DNA from: Primula veris
Taxonomy: Eukaryota > Streptophyta > Magnoliopsida > Ericales > Primulaceae
Reading direction: 5' to 3'
DNA length: 64,000 nt
Assembly (NCBI GenBank): GCA_963682055.1
Contig: OY821742.1
Coordinates: 11,005,752 to 11,069,751, forward strand
The notes below the pieces were generated by a model. It saw nothing but the letters and a program-made list of their open reading frames with translations. It was not told the origin of the DNA and did no database searches. Both the position numbers and the translations under genes were made by a program. Numbering within the stretch: position 1 is the stretch's first letter; every line of letters starts with the position of its first letter. Of the stretch, positions 32,794 to 44,936 are shown piece by piece.

Positions 32794-33019
32794 ATTTTTT
32801 GATCTTTATAACACACTAATAATTTGGATCAATTCTCAACCAAAACAACACAAATATTAGAAAGGATTAACAAAGGATTAGGGTTCTAAACACACTCTCT
32901 TTATCTTTTTATGTTTGCTTTTACAAATACATGCACACACAAAAGGGGATATAGAAATGGAACTAAGAGATGACACTATAAGATAAGCACCTTGATTATA
33001 GGAGCTAAATATATGGAGG

Positions 33020-33062
33020 ACTTGGATCTTTTCTCTCTCTCTCTCTAACCTCTCTCTTTGTG
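33020..33062 (-). promoter_or_regulatory. GA-rich stretch in the probable 5' leader of the IDD gene
   Basis: On the minus strand a run of GA dinucleotides (plus-strand ctctctctctctct) lies ~230 bp upstream of the start codon. Such CT/GA tracts are common in plant 5' UTRs and core promoters. No TATA box could be assigned with confidence. Confidence 0.3.
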
Positions 33063-33099
33063 TGCATAGTGCAGTCATTCAACTGCTTTTAAGAATAGA

Positions 33100-33902
33100 A
33101 TAGTATTATTCTACTAACCTGTCAAAGTTGAATAATTAAAGTTCAGCATCATTGAGCTAATTTTTGTACAAAAATGGTAAATAGTGTAAGAGTGATAATT
33201 TTAGGCTTGATAACCCTCAAAATTTACTGGGAAGGTCCGTTCAGTAAAACGTCCAATTAACATTTTCATTGTTAAGGTTAAGTGTACCAGTTAAGCAAGA
33301 AAGTGTACAAGAAGAACTAAGCAGAAACATAGGTGCAACAATCTCCTATGTTTTCTATGAGATAACTTTTAGCATTTAATTTGGTAAGAAAAATCTACTT
33401 GTTACAGAATTTGATCACTCAATAATTATTCAAAATTTAATTCAACATATGAATGTTAATCCGCGGATTCCATTCTGCTTCCATAATCGTTCCTTTATGC
33501 ATATGAACTTGGGTTAGGGCACAAGTATTAGCCGACTAAATCTAGGCCGATGCCCAAGTCATATATCAGTTAGAAATAGAAAAGTTAAGTATACATGATA
33601 GAGTAGTGATGTAAATGAGTCCCTCAAATCTATTCAATTAGGAGTATTAATTTACAAATCTTTCATCGGGTGAACTCCTTCCTAGCTACTCTAATTCTCA
33701 TTCGAACTAGCTAGGTATCATACTTCTCAGGTCAGCAATCCTATCTATATGCTAAACCGATAAAATAAAATGAAATACCACCTTCCATAACAATTTACGG
33801 TATGCTTTTGATATCCCAAAGTTGAGTAACTACAAAATTGTACCATCCCAACCATGCATTCTTGTTATTCCGGAGTTTGAGACAGGCTAGGTGCCCACAT
33901 GC
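33100..33902. other. IDD upstream region
   Basis: AT-rich, no supported gene or element. It presumably contains the IDD promoter; I see no distinctive motif cluster. Confidence 0.4.
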
Positions 33903-33904
33903 TA

Positions 33905-34707
33905 CAGTAGAACCTCTCTATAAGAATAATCTCGGAATCGAATTTAATATTCTTATAAGTAGGTTATTTTTAAGTAAAGCTTGATATATAAAAAAATAAA
34001 AAAAATACTTAAATAAATGTTCCGCATAATAAAAGGTATATGTATACCTAATTTAACTAATTAACACATTTATTCAATAGACAAATACATGTATCTATGT
34101 AACAAGTCAAACATATAAATCCAAAAAAGTTGCAAAGGCACGAAAATAGTATATTCATGAATTTAAGAAAATTTAACTAAGTATATATGTATTTGAAAAA
34201 TTAAGTATAGAAACGTGGAAATTCATCTAAAAGTTTATCTAAAACTTTTTTTTACATATATAAATACAAAAGGCGGAGGGAGATAATTCGGATGATGACA
34301 GTTTAGAAATACAAAAAGTTTCATGTCAAGAAGCGTTAAGTATAGTTGACAAGTTCGAATTATTTTGGCTTTAAGAAGAAAGTGTTCACGTGTACGAGCT
34401 ATTATGTACCCGCAAGTTAAAGTATATGGTGACAACCAAAAAAATTAACACAATATCACATATTACATTAGATAAATATTTTAAATCGTTTTAAATTTAA
34501 TGTAACGATATTTATATAATTTTACACATTTATGTAATTTATTCTTATATTTAAGCAAATTTGTTAAGACGGAACCATAAAAAAACATGGAATATTACAA
34601 TATGAAGGTTATTCTTATTTTGAATTGAGCCGAGTTGATACCGAGTATTTTTATTCCTATAAGGAGTTTATTCCTATATAGAGTATTATTATAGAGATGT
34701 TCTACTG
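33905..34707 (+). mobile_element. Second pogo-like (Lemi1/Emigrant type) element, 803 bp
   Basis: Left end CAGTAGAACCTCTCTATAAG and right end complement of CAGTAGAACATCTCTATAAT, with TA on both sides (33903-33904 and 34708-34709). The terminus CAGTA(A/G)AACCTCT(C)TATAA is close to published Emigrant/Lemi1 ends. Ends and size resemble the element at 2405-3258 but the sequence between is different, so it is a separate subfamily. Confidence 0.85.
34272..34437 (+). pseudogene. Pogo-like transposase C-terminal remnant
   Basis: Read in frame from 34272: DNSDDDSLEIQKVSCQEALS, then IVDKFELFWL, one in-frame TAA, then EESVHVYELLCTRKL. The SCQEALSIVDKFELFWL stretch matches in layout the SSKEAFQAVITLRNYLL region of the other pogo-like element. 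An acidic stretch before it is also usual there. The PIP-like end seen in the other copy is not preserved. Confidence 0.55.
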
Positions 34708-34807
34708 TAATTAGAAATATGGTGATGTTCAGCAAGTTTTAAAATTCTAAATTAGTGAGACTTGAATAAACTTTTACTATCTTAAAATCACACATACTAA
34801 CATCGTT

Positions 34808-34935
34808 ATCAAAGGCGCGCCCAAGTGTAAATTAGGCGGCGCCTTCGCCTTAAACGGAGCCTAAAAGCCTAAGTTATCAGACGGGGTAAGGGAATTAGCC
34901 GGTGATTAGACGAACAGACGATGACGATTAGGCGG
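34808..34935. repeat. GC-rich island with ggcgcgcc/aggcgg words, probable relic of a repeat
   Basis: The stretch aaaggcgcgcccaagtg and following gcggcgccttcgcc and gattaggcggtaaacgg words stands out in AT-rich DNA. Similar ggcgcgcctaaggcg text is common in decayed plant transposons, but I cannot define ends or a family. Confidence 0.3.
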
Positions 34936-37900
34936 TAAACGGTTAATTTATATCTGAAGTCGACCATTCGCGCTTTTTAGACCACTGCATACTAATTAAT
35001 ATTCCATAGTTCCTAAACATACACTTCTGATACGTTGTTACATCAAGTTTTTTTCCTCTCTATATTCAACAATCTTGTCATACAGTGTATGTCATTTTCA
35101 AAAAGTTTATGAGAGGCAGTGAAAAAGTAAAAGTGAAAGGGAGAGGGAGGGAGAATAGTTGGAGGTGGGCAATACTACCAGGTGCATAATGACACATATG
35201 TTTGGCACCCCAAAAAGCTAACCTCTGTGCCTTTCCCACTGGAATGATTATCTCATTATTTGTTTTGCCTTTTTGTTTATATCATTTTTTTGTTTGATCA
35301 CTTCAATAATTATACTAATTTATACTTGTTTCCCCATAAATAAATTTGCTTGGCTTTTTCTGAGAACCCTACTCTAGCTTTTTGAATAATCTGTCTTAGA
35401 AAATATATTTGCCGTATACTTATCCATTTATGCTATGTGAAAAATTGAACGGACCCGGATGTGTTTACGTACCCTAAAATCAAAATTACGAGAACATTAT
35501 CAAAATCATATTATTTTGAATTAATTTCTTTTTAAGTGTCCCTAAATCTTGTTGCACAGGCATAATTGCATATGTTTTCTCTTTTCGATACAAATAAGGA
35601 AAAAGAAAGACGCATTATTTTTAGAAAGATTTCTCGATCAAGGTAAATATTAACCAATATATATGTGTGTGAAGCTTTATGAACTGAAAAGCTTGGGAGG
35701 TGACATGATAACGATATAAGAATGACTCCTTTTCCCCATTAGTCAAATGAAAGGGGAAAGTGTTTCTCAAATTAAACTTGTACTATTTGATCATGTAATG
35801 TTTCTTAAGTTTACATTTTCAAAAAATCAGATGAACATTTACAATTGAAACTCCTTTCAGTTTCATGACAAATAGTAGAACAAATTAAAACTCTCTTTTA
35901 ATTTTTTTTTATTTTGAAGACAGCCTTGTGAGAATCTCACTCTTTTTGCTCATAAATCAAGTCGCATTTCTCTCAACTTAAATAATTTATAACTCAACAA
36001 AGACTTCTATATATATATTCGATACAATACAAATCCATGTCATTATCACAAGCCACTAATGTGGATACAAGTGTGTACTCCTTTTGCAAATTGAGAAAAA
36101 AGTCGAGTGTGTTTATTCATTAAGTTTTGGACCCCATTTCATACATTAGTCATACGATTGATCTTCTGATAAGTATAACACTTAATACCTATCTCCAGTA
36201 TTAAATATTTTTCGTCCATATCTCTATTGTCCTCGTCCATGACTTAAAAACCTATTGTTTCTCTTGAACCGATTTTCAAGATTGTCCTAAGACATGAAAG
36301 CATTCATCCGCATCCCCCATTATCTTCTTAACGAGTAATCGGTAGATTAACATAACCCCTTTTTTTTTTTTACTTTTTAGAATTAATCAACACTATCAAA
36401 ACTACAATTAATCTCACCATCAACATAAACTACAATATATCCGGTTGTTTTAATGCATTACAATAGTTCGCTAGCAGTGAATCTTTACTAAATTTAAATT
36501 TTAAATTGAACAACTTTGCATCATATGTATCTTAATGTTGGGATTCTCTCATACATATCTCGAGCATAACCTCAATTTACTAAGAATTCCCTAACCTAAA
36601 AGCATAAAACCAATCTAGGTATATTATTCGAAAATTAAAAGAGTATTAGTAGTGGTCAATAAATAATCAAGAGAGAGAGTATATACTTAGGATAGGTTAA
36701 AAAGACAGAGAACTGACAAAGTCAGTGAATTTTTGGAAGAGTGAAAAATGAGTCGTCCCTTTGCGAGCTGACTTTTTCTACTATCTAACACCTTTAATCA
36801 TAATCTAATTATTATGCTTTGCTTTCTAGATTGTTTACAATTTACTCTTTGGATTTTAGTTGTTGAACTTGTTCTCTTGAAGAATATACTCTCCTTCTCC
36901 CACACTCAGCTTCAACTTTCAATATATATGCATCCTCATGAGATTCCTCTAGTCGTAGATCACATCTTTTTAAATTCTCATTTTCTGTTAATTATTATAT
37001 TTTAAGGTTGGTTGGCAGTAAGATTTATGATTTTTAGAGTGAAAGTAAGCAATTAAATAGTATATTTTTTATGTGAATGCAGGAATATAAGTATATATAT
37101 ACATATGAGTGAACTTATTTCTATCGTCAAATAAATCTCAAAACAAGTAAAGCGGTAGAGTAACGATGTAACTAGCTAGATCTTTGAACACATATTGTTT
37201 GAGAGATGTATGATCAACTGTCTCTTGTTATCCTGACATTCTTCTTGTACTAGTTTAGCAATTGGTATGCACTGCATATCGATTGCAATATGTTGCAAGA
37301 ATCTCTAGTCATTTCTAAAAGACTGATAAATTAGGTATGCACTTAAAGTGCATATTAAATTATATGAACATTTTGAAATTCATACCTATCGTTATTTACC
37401 TTTGAAAAAGTGCACACATTGGCATTCACTTCAAAACACTAAACGTAAATATTTTTCCAAATTGAAAACAGTAATGGTAGTTTTCTAAAAATACTGGTCA
37501 ATGGCAATTTTTCAATATAAATACAATCTCTGAATTCTATATTTTGAAGTTTGTCCTTACAACTCAGTACTATTACCTTTTTATTGTAATGATAGATGTG
37601 CAATAATATACCTAATTTTCTTCTGTTTTTGAATGAAAATGCGTAGGATAGGATAGTGTTTACACGAGTTTGGACTCATATAAATGGATCTTTGAAACAG
37701 AGGGTTTGGGAAAAGCAAACTATTGTCACCAAGGGCATGTTTGTTTCTTTGTTTGTCTTTTACGTTGGTGTGAAGTAAGTTCTCCTTATTATAACTAGTC
37801 AATATTCTAGTGTAATATTCCGAAAAACCCCTAAAATGTTTTTCCTAACCCCAAGAAATAAACATGCCACTACTTCCAAAAAACAAGCATTGCTCAAAAC

Positions 37901-38984
37901 CGCAAACAATCTAAGTTCAACTATTTATAGAATTTCAATTATGATTTCACATCTCTAATTTAAATAACGTTTTTCATTCTTTATGTTCTTCGTATTAATC
38001 GAGACTTCACTATGAATGGTATAAAATATATTTGTCGTGTAATTCTTATAGGCAACATACAAGGATTATAGCTAGATTCTCGATCAATAATTTATTGCTA
38101 AACTGTTACTAAAATTTAGTCACGCCTACTTTACCAGCTTAACCGAAAAAGTTTTATTATGCTAAATGAAAATTTTCTTTTAGTAATTTAACATGGAATT
38201 TTAGCGGATGAAATCTAGACTTGAAAGTCATTGAATTATTGAAAATATTCTGGACAATCCAATCATTCATCATTGTGTTTCTTATAAAAAGATATTATTC
38301 TCAAAATGAAAACGTTATTACAAAATTGGTCTAATTAGTAGAATGACAATAGGGAGTTTTAAAAAGATCTTGATTTAAGGGTAAGTTAGTCATAAGAAAG
38401 TTGAAATAAACATATTGAGAAACGCAATGTCGGGTTTTGAATTAAATATTGCAAAAGTTAGCAGATTTGAATCTGGGAATCCATTAGACAACCCCACATG
38501 CATGCCTTTGAGTATCAAAGTTGGAGAATATAGTGCCCAGCTTTTTAAAGAAAAAGAAAGTTGGTTTTTTAATCTTTTACTGTTTTTATTCTTTAAGATA
38601 TTCATAATATTTTTGTGCCTTTTCCTTTACCCTGATTGGCACAGCGAGTTGCATTAATTACTGATGGATTCGATTACAAAAGAAATTTTTTTTGATGGAT
38701 TCTTCATCAACGTTACAAACCAAAACCTTGGTGTAACTCCAAATGTTGTTAATCAAGCGATTCTCAACACAAAGTTAAAGAAAGAATGACAAAACTAAAG
38801 TTTAAATACTATTCAAATAATAATTAATAAAGAGACATCAACACTACTCATAAAGAAATTAGGGACTTCAAAAGGGCCAAAACCAATAAGGGAATATCTT
38901 ATAGTGCAAGATAAATAACAAATAGTGAAATGAAATTATTTTTTAGTGTTGAGACATTAAGAGAAAGAAAATATAGTGGGTTAG
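34936..38984. other. Long AT-rich intergenic region without a supported gene
   Basis: Scattered open frames of 60-80 codons (for example 36814-37005, 37581-37802, 38415-38657) show no domain and low complexity. No terminal repeats, tRNA-like folds or tandem arrays stand out. The stretch may hold long-range regulatory DNA of the IDD gene, but nothing in the sequence shows it. Confidence 0.5.
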
Positions 38985-39240
38985 CTCCATTAGGCCACCG
39001 CCCCTTTGGATGATGGTTATATCCGACTCAATCCTTCGCATCCTCTTCCAAATCGATCTTAACCTCAAGGTCGACATTAAGAACTCATGTGAGAGGATGT
39101 ACTTCAACTTCTTCCACACGCGAAAGAGCATCAGTGACGACAATCTTTTTCCCCAACTTTTCAACTATCAAATGGTTGAAATTCACCAATTTCTATATTC
39201 ATTTTTGTTGCTCCAATGTCGACATCCTTTGATCGAATAA
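38985..39240 (-). pseudogene. Ty3/Gypsy RNase H fossil
   Basis: In one minus-strand frame: DQRMSTLEQQ, a stop, then KLVNFNHLIVEKLGKKIVV followed by TDALSRVEEVEVHPLT, another stop, and VDLEVKIDLEEDAKD. This is the end of a Gypsy RNase H and its linker; the xxxADALSR-type motif is diagnostic. Three to four stops in 85 codons show long decay. No LTR or further domain adjoins it, so it is an isolated fragment. Confidence 0.75.
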
Positions 39241-39278
39241 ATTCCTCAAGCTCCTCTAGTAGAATAATCTAGTATAAT

Positions 39279-39322
39279 AAGTGAACTAGATAAACCATAT
39301 TTATCCTTTATCTACTTCACTT
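39279..39322. repeat. Small inverted repeat (16-bp arms)
   Basis: aagtgaactagataaa and, 12 bp later, tttatctacttcactt pair at 15 of 16 positions. No further context; could be a remnant MITE core or chance. Confidence 0.5.
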
Positions 39323-39694
39323 AATTTAAAGATTGAATAGTATGTCAATGCAGTCATTTCCTATAAATTGACATATTCTATAGGTTGATCCTAATCGTAA
39401 AGCGTCGGTCCACCAAAGTACGTTCGCCAAAGTAGTACTATATTTATAACTTTGCGCCTCATAATAACATGGCTTAAGAATAACACGCCTCATAATCATT
39501 TCTTTAAGTCTTAACTTTACTCTACCGAAACTAATCACATAATAGTACGGCTTTGTATGTTAAACTCAAATTTTCGGTGGACTCACACTTATTTAAAAGG
39601 ACAAGTTCAAGAATAACTCCTTTCTCCATTCTGCGAGAGTATATATTTGTAAGATGTAAAACTAGATTTGAACACGACTGTCAATTATATTATT

Positions 39695-40020
39695 GACTTA
39701 ATTGTTGAGAGGTCATCTATACGAAACTTTATAGAGTTGAGGTCTCGGGCTCAAACTAAATTAATTCAAGTGCTTCATCCCAACACAAGCCCATCTCTCT
39801 CTCGTCTGTTGGCAGTAGCGATGACAAAGGAGATCGTTGTTGCTCCTTCACTCCAATCTCTTTGCATATCTTTCCATGTCTCTCTCTGGCATGGGGTCGT
39901 CCAATTGGCTGCGGCGACGGCTGACCACGCTGACATCCACCGTGCCTCAGAGAAAACTCTCTCCGACCCACGTGGCAAAGTCTCCGACCTATGTGGCCGG
40001 AATTAATCTGTTTTTTTTTT
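39695..40020 (+). mobile_element. Possible tRNA-derived SINE
   Basis: A box-like ttgttgagagg (39702-39712) and a B box-like gggctcaaact (39748-39758) are spaced as in Pol III promoters. They are followed by a GC-richer body and end in ten T at 40011-40020. Plant SINEs often have this head and a T- or A-rich tail. The B box departs from GGTTCGANNCC at several positions and no target duplication was found, so this is tentative. Confidence 0.3.
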
Positions 40021-40284
40021 ACATTACGTTTACTCCTTTCCAATTATTATTCTATTCGATTGTATCTCTACTTATCTATGTGCATGTTTATGTTTGCTTT
40101 CGATTTTTTAAGTTCCAGAAAAAACATATTACAAACGTCCCGAAGAGATTAAAATGTAAAAAAAATAATATTTGTTTCGTTTTGGTTTTGGTGTTTTTTT
40201 GAGTGTATATGTTTGCATTTGAGTATATATTTATAGTTGTGATATTTTACTATTCGGTTTAATAATGAAGTTAAAGAAAAAAGA

Positions 40285-40443
40285 GATTAAAATATCGTGA
40301 AAATGATTTCTCTTCTTCATTTGAACTTAATAAAGTTTGAAGGTGTAACCTTTAGACATACTAAAGTTTACAAAGGTGACCGGGCTATTATATATATAAC
40401 CATTACCCACTAAATAGTGAAAAATGCTATATATTGTATATCA
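40285..40443 (+). repeat. Left copy of a 159-bp direct repeat flanking Copia 3
   Basis: It starts gattaaaatatcgtg and ends gtatatca, immediately before the LTR. It equals 45289-45447 in length and at 156 of 159 positions by eye (differences a/g, t/c, a/g). It is unrelated to the LTR sequence itself. Confidence 0.95.
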
Positions 40444-40779
40444 GGTTGGGAAATCACGTCGAGCACAAAGAAAAGACAGAATACTCAACCGAGCACACAC
40501 AATTTGATAACGGAGTTCACCCGAATTTGCTACGTCTCCGGACCGCTACACATGGCACTTATATATATTAAAAGAGGATTACAAACGTAATCTAGCTAGA
40601 TCACAAATTTATGTTTCTCTCGCAACTAGAACTCTCTCTTTACAATATGTAAAAGGTGTTTGTGTAGGTGTAATTAAAATAAAAGATATTGGGGCATATA
40701 AATAGAACACTTAGTGGGTCATATTACAATTTCAAGCGATGTTGGATAATTAGAAAACATGGCAAAACCTCATTTGGCT
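40444..40779 (-). repeat. 3' LTR of Copia family 3
   Basis: Outer end GGTTGGG (TGTTGGG in the other copy) and inner end ...ttggct in place of ...ttggca, so both terminal dinucleotides have mutated. Contains tatatatta and cattataaata-like AT motifs. The preceding minus-strand bases gagttgtgga form a weak polypurine tract. Confidence 0.88.
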
Positions 40780-40963
40780 CCACAACTCAACAATCTTCCA
40801 TTTGGAGTCAAATGTCGAGTGCTTCAAAAGAACTCCAATTATCCCCGATCACCGAACTCACTGTGCTCCACCGAGAAGAATGCTCCCATCGGTATCCTTG
40901 TATAATAATTATTACTCATCAGAGTTGCACATTTTTTTTTTCATGTAGTGGCGACCCTGAGCC

Positions 40964-41860
40964 TCAAGCTCGGAGTCCTATTGAGGTTGCACACAGCCTC
41001 AGTTTGTCGATTGTAACAGCCTTCGTTAGCATATCGGCGGGGTTCTTAGCGCCCTCAATCTTTTCTAGCGCGAAGATTCCATCTTCTAGAACAACCCGGA
41101 TAAAGTGGTAACGAATCTGTATGTGATTTGTGTGTGAATGGAATACAGGGTTCTTAGCTAGCTGAACTGCACTTTGACTATCACAGTGCAGAACTTCCTT
41201 GTCGGTTTTCTGACCGAGCTCCTTTAAGAAACCCTGCAACCAAATCATCTCTTTACTTGCTTCCGTCACACCGACGTACTCAGCCTTTGTGGTCGACAAT
41301 GCAACAATCTTTTGCAACTTAGATGTCCAACTCACAGCAGTACCACCGTAGGTACAGACACATCCCGTTGTGCTCTTTCGGCTGTCCAGATCACCGGCCA
41401 TGTTAGCATCCACATAGCCGTGCAGGCCTTCCGAGGTCTTTCGGAAACATAATGCCGAACTCACTGTACCCGAGAGATATCTCAATATCCACTTCACAGC
41501 TTCCCAATGGTGCTTTCCTGGGTTTCTCATGTAACGACTAACAACTCCCACTGCATGGGCAATGTCCAGTCTTGTACACACCATTGCGTACATCAAGCTA
41601 CCAATTGCTGAAGCGTAGGGTATGTTCGACATACGATCCTTTCCTTCCTCGTCTAAGGGTGATTGTTTCTTCGACAAGCTAAAGTGTGCGGCTAGCGGTG
41701 AGCCTACAGCCTTGGCATCACTCATGCTAAATCGTGCCAACACTTTCTTCACATACTCGGCTTGCGACAGAAACAAAGATCCATTTCTTCCTCGGAAAAT
41801 CCTCATGCCGAGGATCTGATTTGCGGCACCCAAATCTTTTATCTCAAACTGTTTCGCCAA
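40964..41860 (-). pseudogene. Copia family 3 RT C-terminus and RNase H
   Basis: Continuous 298-codon frame: KDLGAANQILGMRI, SAIGSLMYAMVCTRLDIAHA, then RNase H with GYVDANMAGDLDSRKSTTG, TAVSWTSKLQKIVALSTTKA, LHCDSQSAVQLAKN and NPADMLTKAV near the end. All RNase H acidic positions are present. It is the longest intact piece of the element. A TAA at 41864-41866 separates it in frame from the RT catalytic part. Confidence 0.93.
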
Positions 41861-41866
41861 CTGTTA

Positions 41867-42510
41867 CTTCACCTTGTTAATCTCCACAAGGCTTGACCCG
41901 ACAAGCAACATGTCATCTACATACAAAAGTAGTATGACGTATGAAGAGTTCGCAAATCTCTTCACGAAATAGCAATGATCGCTATCACTTCTTTCGAACC
42001 CGGTATCCACCATGAAACTGTCAAACTTCTTATACCACTGTCGTGGTGCTTGTTTTAGCCCGTACAAGCTCTTCCTCAGTTTGCAGACCAGTTTCTCTTT
42101 TCCCTTTTCGGCAAACCCTTCAGGTTGGAGCATGTAAATTTCTTCTTCAAGATCTCCATGGAGAAAGTCAGTTTTCACATCTAACTGCTCAAGATGAAGA
42201 TTCGCATTTACAACAATGCTTCACAATAGCCAAATAGTCGTCATCTTTATGACTGGTGAAAAGATCTCGGTGTAGTCAATTCCTGCCTTTTGCTAGAATC
42301 CTTTGACTACTAATCGTGCCTTATACCGTTTCGAGCCATCTTGTTCCTCCTTTAGTCGGAACACCCATTTGTTGCTCAGTGCACTTTTCCCCTTGGGCAG
42401 TTCGGCTAACTGCCAAGTCACATTATTCTCAAGTGATTTCATCTCATCCTTCATCGCGAGCTCTCACTTGCTTGAGTCTTTCAGCTTCAGAGCTTCTTCT
42501 CTACTTTCGG
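41867..42510 (-). pseudogene. Copia family 3 reverse transcriptase (frameshifted)
   Basis: 41867-42178 is open and holds LHGDLEEEIYMLQPEGF, KSLYGLKQAPRQWYKKFD and the catalytic LLYVDDMLLVGS. Upstream, 42180-42510 contains the rest of the RT start in shifting frames with stops (pieces such as GIDYTEIFSPV and KARLVVK can be read). The YVDD box is intact, but the whole enzyme is not. Confidence 0.85.
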
Positions 42511-42511
42511 G

Positions 42512-43414
42512 CTAGCCTGCATCATTGAGCAATATGTAATGCAGGGAAGGTGAGTATCGGGCAGGAGGTCTCTTCTCGCGATGACCTCGACCCAATTCAG
42601 GTCGGGGAGTTTGGGGCAGCTCCTCGTCCTCTTCAGCATCTGCTGGAGGGTTGTCGAGCACCACTGGCTCATCTTCAGTGTTATTTTTCAACTCTCTTGG
42701 AAACACATTCATGTTGACCATACCACTTTCCTCGGACGGGAGCGCATCTTCTTCCACCACTGTATTTTGTCGATCTTTGTACAAAATGCCTTCGTTGAAG
42801 ATGACATCCTTACTACGAATGATCCTTTTTGTTTGACCATTCCAGAAGCGATATCCGAACTCAGCTCCACCGTACCCCATAAAGTCACAAACTTTGGACT
42901 TCGAATCAAGCTTGGTACGCTCGTTTATGTCGACATGGATATATGATAGACAACCGAACACTCGCAAGTGTTCATAAGAGATAGACTTTCCTATCCACTC
43001 TTTTTCGGGAATTCTCCTTTCTAATGGCACTGAGGGTCCGCGGTTAATGAGATAAACCGCCGTGCTTACTGCATATGCCCACAAGGCTTTGGGCAACCCA
43101 CTCTGCAGTCTCATACTCCTAGCACGCTCATTGATTGTTCGGTTCATTCGCTCGGCCACGCCATTCTGCTGTGGCGTTCTTCGGATGGTCTTCTCCATTC
43201 AAATGCCTCTTTGAGCACAGAACTCTACGAACTTCGCATCAATGTACTCTCCGCCGTTATTGGACCTCAAACACTTGAGTTTATTCCCGGTCTCTAGTTC
43301 GACCATGGCCTTCTATTCTTGAAATTTCTTAAATACCTCAGACTTGTGTTTCAAGAAATAAACCCATGTTTTCCTTGTCGAATCATTGATGAAGGTCACA
43401 TAGTACTGAGATCC
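42512..43414 (-). pseudogene. Copia family 3 integrase
   Basis: 42512-43198 is open: RTPQQNGVAERMNRTINERA (catalytic Glu), LRVFGCLSYIHVD, SKVCDFMGYG, DVIFNEG, then an acidic linker (NPPADAEEDEELPQTP) and RPPARYSP. The upstream half 43199-43414 reads with two in-frame stops: a FINDSTRKTWVYFLKHKSEV piece and LRSNNGGEY, so the first and second catalytic regions are recognisable. Confidence 0.88.
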
Positions 43415-44140
43415 TCATAGTGAGGTTACTGGAGATGGTCCCCATAGGTCTGAGTGGACCAGTGCTAGCTTCTCCTCCTTGGGAGATTTTCCACCTTTTC
43501 GGAAGCTCACTTTCTTCTGTTTCCTGAAGATGCAACCTTCGCACATGTCGAGGTTGACAGACTTCAAGCCTAGATGTTTACTGTCCTTCGCTAACACCTT
43601 CATCCCCTTCTCACTCATGTGACCCAACCGTCGATGCCACAGTTCCGAGCAGTTTTGCGACACAGCTGCCGCAATTGTAGGCTCCTCATCGGTCATATAC
43701 AGTGTACAGACATTACTCCCTCGGGCTATCACCATAGCTCCTTGTGAAACTTTCCAAGCTCCACAGCTAAACGAAATGAAGTGCCTTTCGGCATCGAGTT
43801 GACCTACTGAGATCAGATTCTTGGTCAACCTCAGAACATGCCTCACTTTCGTTAGCTTCCATACCGACCCGTTTGAAATGCGAATTTTCACATCGCCTAT
43901 TCCAACAACATCCAACGCTTCTCCGTCGGCTAGATACACTTTTCCGAAATTACCCGTGATGTAATTTTCGAGTAAATCCTTCTAATCGGTCGTGTGAAAT
44001 GATGCCCCAGAGTCTAGAATCCACGAATCTATATCTCTCTATACGGCAAGCATTAAACAGTCACCTGAATCCTCGTCGCTCGCAACAATAGCCACGTGAT
44101 CACGGCCGGTACCCTTCTTCGGCTGCTTGCACTCATGACT
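43415..44140 (-). pseudogene. Copia family 3 protease and pre-integrase
   Basis: The protease site WILDSGASFHTTD lies near 44020 and is followed at 43983 by a TAG. The open frame 43415-43939 continues with VYLADGEALDVVGIGDVKI, VRHVLRLTKNLISVGQL, and the zinc-binding LWHRRLGHMSEKGMKVLA with CEGCIFRKQKK. It ends just before integrase (LVHSDLWGPSPVTSL, then a stop). Confidence 0.85.
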
Positions 44141-44895
44141 GAAGTGCCCCATACCCTGTCAGTTATAGCATCGAAGATTCTTCTTACTTCAGTCCCTATC
44201 TTTGCCACCTCGGCTTTGCCCTCTTCTACCTCGGGATTGTGAACGTCCTCTAACGTCCCATACCCTGGCCTTACCCCGGTCTCTTGAACCCACGTTCAAG
44301 GCTGCTCCATCATTTGAGCATTCACCCATATCTAATTTCCTGAGTTCCTCACCGAGTATTTGATCTCGGATGCCGTTGTAAGTCAATTTCTCTTTTCCAA
44401 TTGAATTGCTAGCAGCAGCTCACATGAATTTCCAACTGTTCGGTAAAGATGCTAGCAGTATAAGGGCTCTCACTTCGTCTTCAAAAGTTATCTCCACCGC
44501 ATCCAACTGATTTACGGTGTCGATGAACTTGTTCACGTGACTCGCGACAGGTGTCCCCTCAGCCTTGAACAACTTACGCATGAGATGTACCTTGTTGTTC
44601 GCGGATGATTTCTCATACATGTCGGTGAGGATCTTCATCATCCCCATTGTCGTCGTCTCTCTTGCGACGTTATGTGCTACACTCCTAGATACTGTTAGGC
44701 GGATCACACCCAACACTTGTCGGTCTAAGAGTTTCCACGCCTCCTCGGTGGTCCTGGTCAGCCTTTCCTCAAGGAGAAGTGGCTGATGCATCTTCCTCCC
44801 ATAGAGGTAGTCCTCTATTTGCATTCTTCAGAATGCGAAGTCCTTCCCGTCGAACTTCTCGATCCCGTGCGCGACTCTGTCTTCTTTTGCCAATG
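44141..44895 (-). pseudogene. Copia family 3 gag
   Basis: 44420-44824 is the UBN2-type gag core (EEAWKLLDRQVLGVIRLTVS, LMRKLFKAEGTPVASHVNKF, LPNSWKFM). It is followed after one in-frame stop by ILGEELRKLDMGE and an arginine/glycine-rich stretch (RGRSQSRGRRGQSRGGKDRD). The zinc knuckle near 44165 reads CYN, stop, QGMGHFSHEC, so a nonsense change has removed the second cysteine of the CCHC motif. The start region near 44895 is frameshifted. Confidence 0.85.
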
Positions 44896-44936
44896 ATCAT
44901 CCTCTCGATCTTCGACCTTAGTTCTGCGAACCTCGG

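Noticed and set aside
39668..40202. Several overlapping frames of 67-121 codons on both strands
   Set aside because: The region is moderately GC-rich so frames stay open by chance; no motif, and the same stretch fits a SINE-like repeat better.
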